Source: Sporisorium sorghi (lineage: Eukaryota > Basidiomycota > Ustilaginomycetes > Ustilaginales > Ustilaginaceae). From it: 26,709 nucleotides of DNA. Positions 26,633-26,709 of this stretch are shown one piece after another. The position numbers and the translations under genes are program-made. Location of the stretch: NCBI GenBank assembly GCA_023212695.1, contig JALCCG010000285.1, positions 1-26,709 on the forward strand. The letters are read 5' to 3'. How positions within the stretch are numbered: position 1 is the stretch's first letter; each line of letters opens with the position of its first letter. Below the pieces are notes generated by a model. It was not told where the DNA came from, made no database searches, and saw only the letters and a program-made list of their open reading frames with translations.

Positions 26633-26709
<77 letters not shown>
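26619..26709 (+). CDS. Possible 5' end of a polyglutamine-start protein, cut by the window edge
   Basis: ATG at 26619 is followed in frame by ATC CTT GGA CCG and then only CAG codons to the end, predicting MILGP followed by at least 25 Gln. Poly-Gln near the N-terminus is common in fungal transcription regulators. Since no sequence follows the repeat, coding cannot be proved; the tract may equally be noncoding. Confidence 0.2.
26633..26709. repeat. (CAG)n microsatellite at the window edge
   Basis: About 25.5 uninterrupted GCA/CAG units occupy 26633-26709 and continue to the last base. A perfect trinucleotide repeat at an edge is a common cause of an assembly break. Confidence 0.97.

Noticed and set aside
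1..26709. CRISPR array, prophage, operon-like defence or biosynthetic cluster
   Set aside because: No regularly spaced repeats, no bacterial signals, and the genes are eukaryotic housekeeping genes with spliceosomal introns and unrelated pathways.

Overview
The window looks like nuclear DNA of a basidiomycete smut fungus (Ustilaginales or a close relative). Genes are compact and GC-rich, mostly intron-poor, with short GT...AG introns that often carry a CTGAC-type branch site, pyrimidine-rich leaders and fungal protein families. Species cannot be fixed from sequence alone. The right edge runs into an unfinished CAG repeat, so it may be a contig end.

Layout. Bases 1 to about 2700 are compositionally foreign: CpG-poor and repeat-like, with one 410-codon reading frame (301-1533) that I do not recognise and suspect is mobile-element-derived. 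From about 2750 ordinary host DNA begins. Genes in order: a GT17 glycosyltransferase (+, 3168-4319); a 1.6-kb stretch with an 18-bp tandem repeat, a possible cryptic gene and a GA microsatellite; an Mdm35/TRIAP1-type twin CX9C protein with a long serine-rich insertion (+, 5925-6672); an alpha-arrestin-like ubiquitin-ligase adaptor (+, 7384-9954); an unrecognised mitochondrial protein with two presequence-like motifs (-, 10093-11045); the box C/D and U4 snRNP protein SNU13 (+, 11868-12376); the meiotic MutS homologue MSH4 with 15 inferred introns (-, 12623-17185); an Sqt1/AAMP WD40 protein (-, 17475-18818); the autophagy kinase ATG1 (+, 20500-23523); a mitochondrial ACOT9-like acyl-CoA thioesterase (-, 23685-25423); and a 5'-truncated membrane acyltransferase-like fragment (+, about 25749-26378). 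The right edge is a (CAG)n tract preceded by an in-frame ATG.

The genes are housekeeping or cell-biology genes from separate pathways (Golgi glycosylation, mitochondrial lipid transfer, endocytic ubiquitination, RNP assembly, meiotic crossover, ribosome assembly, autophagy, acyl-CoA metabolism). Nothing suggests an operon-like system, biosynthetic cluster, CRISPR array or defence island. I found no clear case of a new multi-gene system. The points most worth a second look are the double-presequence mitochondrial protein, the Mdm35 insertion, the roughly 730-nt ATG-free leader of ATG1, the intron load of MSH4, four 22-44-nt homopolymer tracts, the CpG-depleted block at the left, and the truncated high-GC3 gene at the right.

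All intron boundaries were inferred by reading splice signals and keeping frame and family similarity; none is supported by transcript data here.
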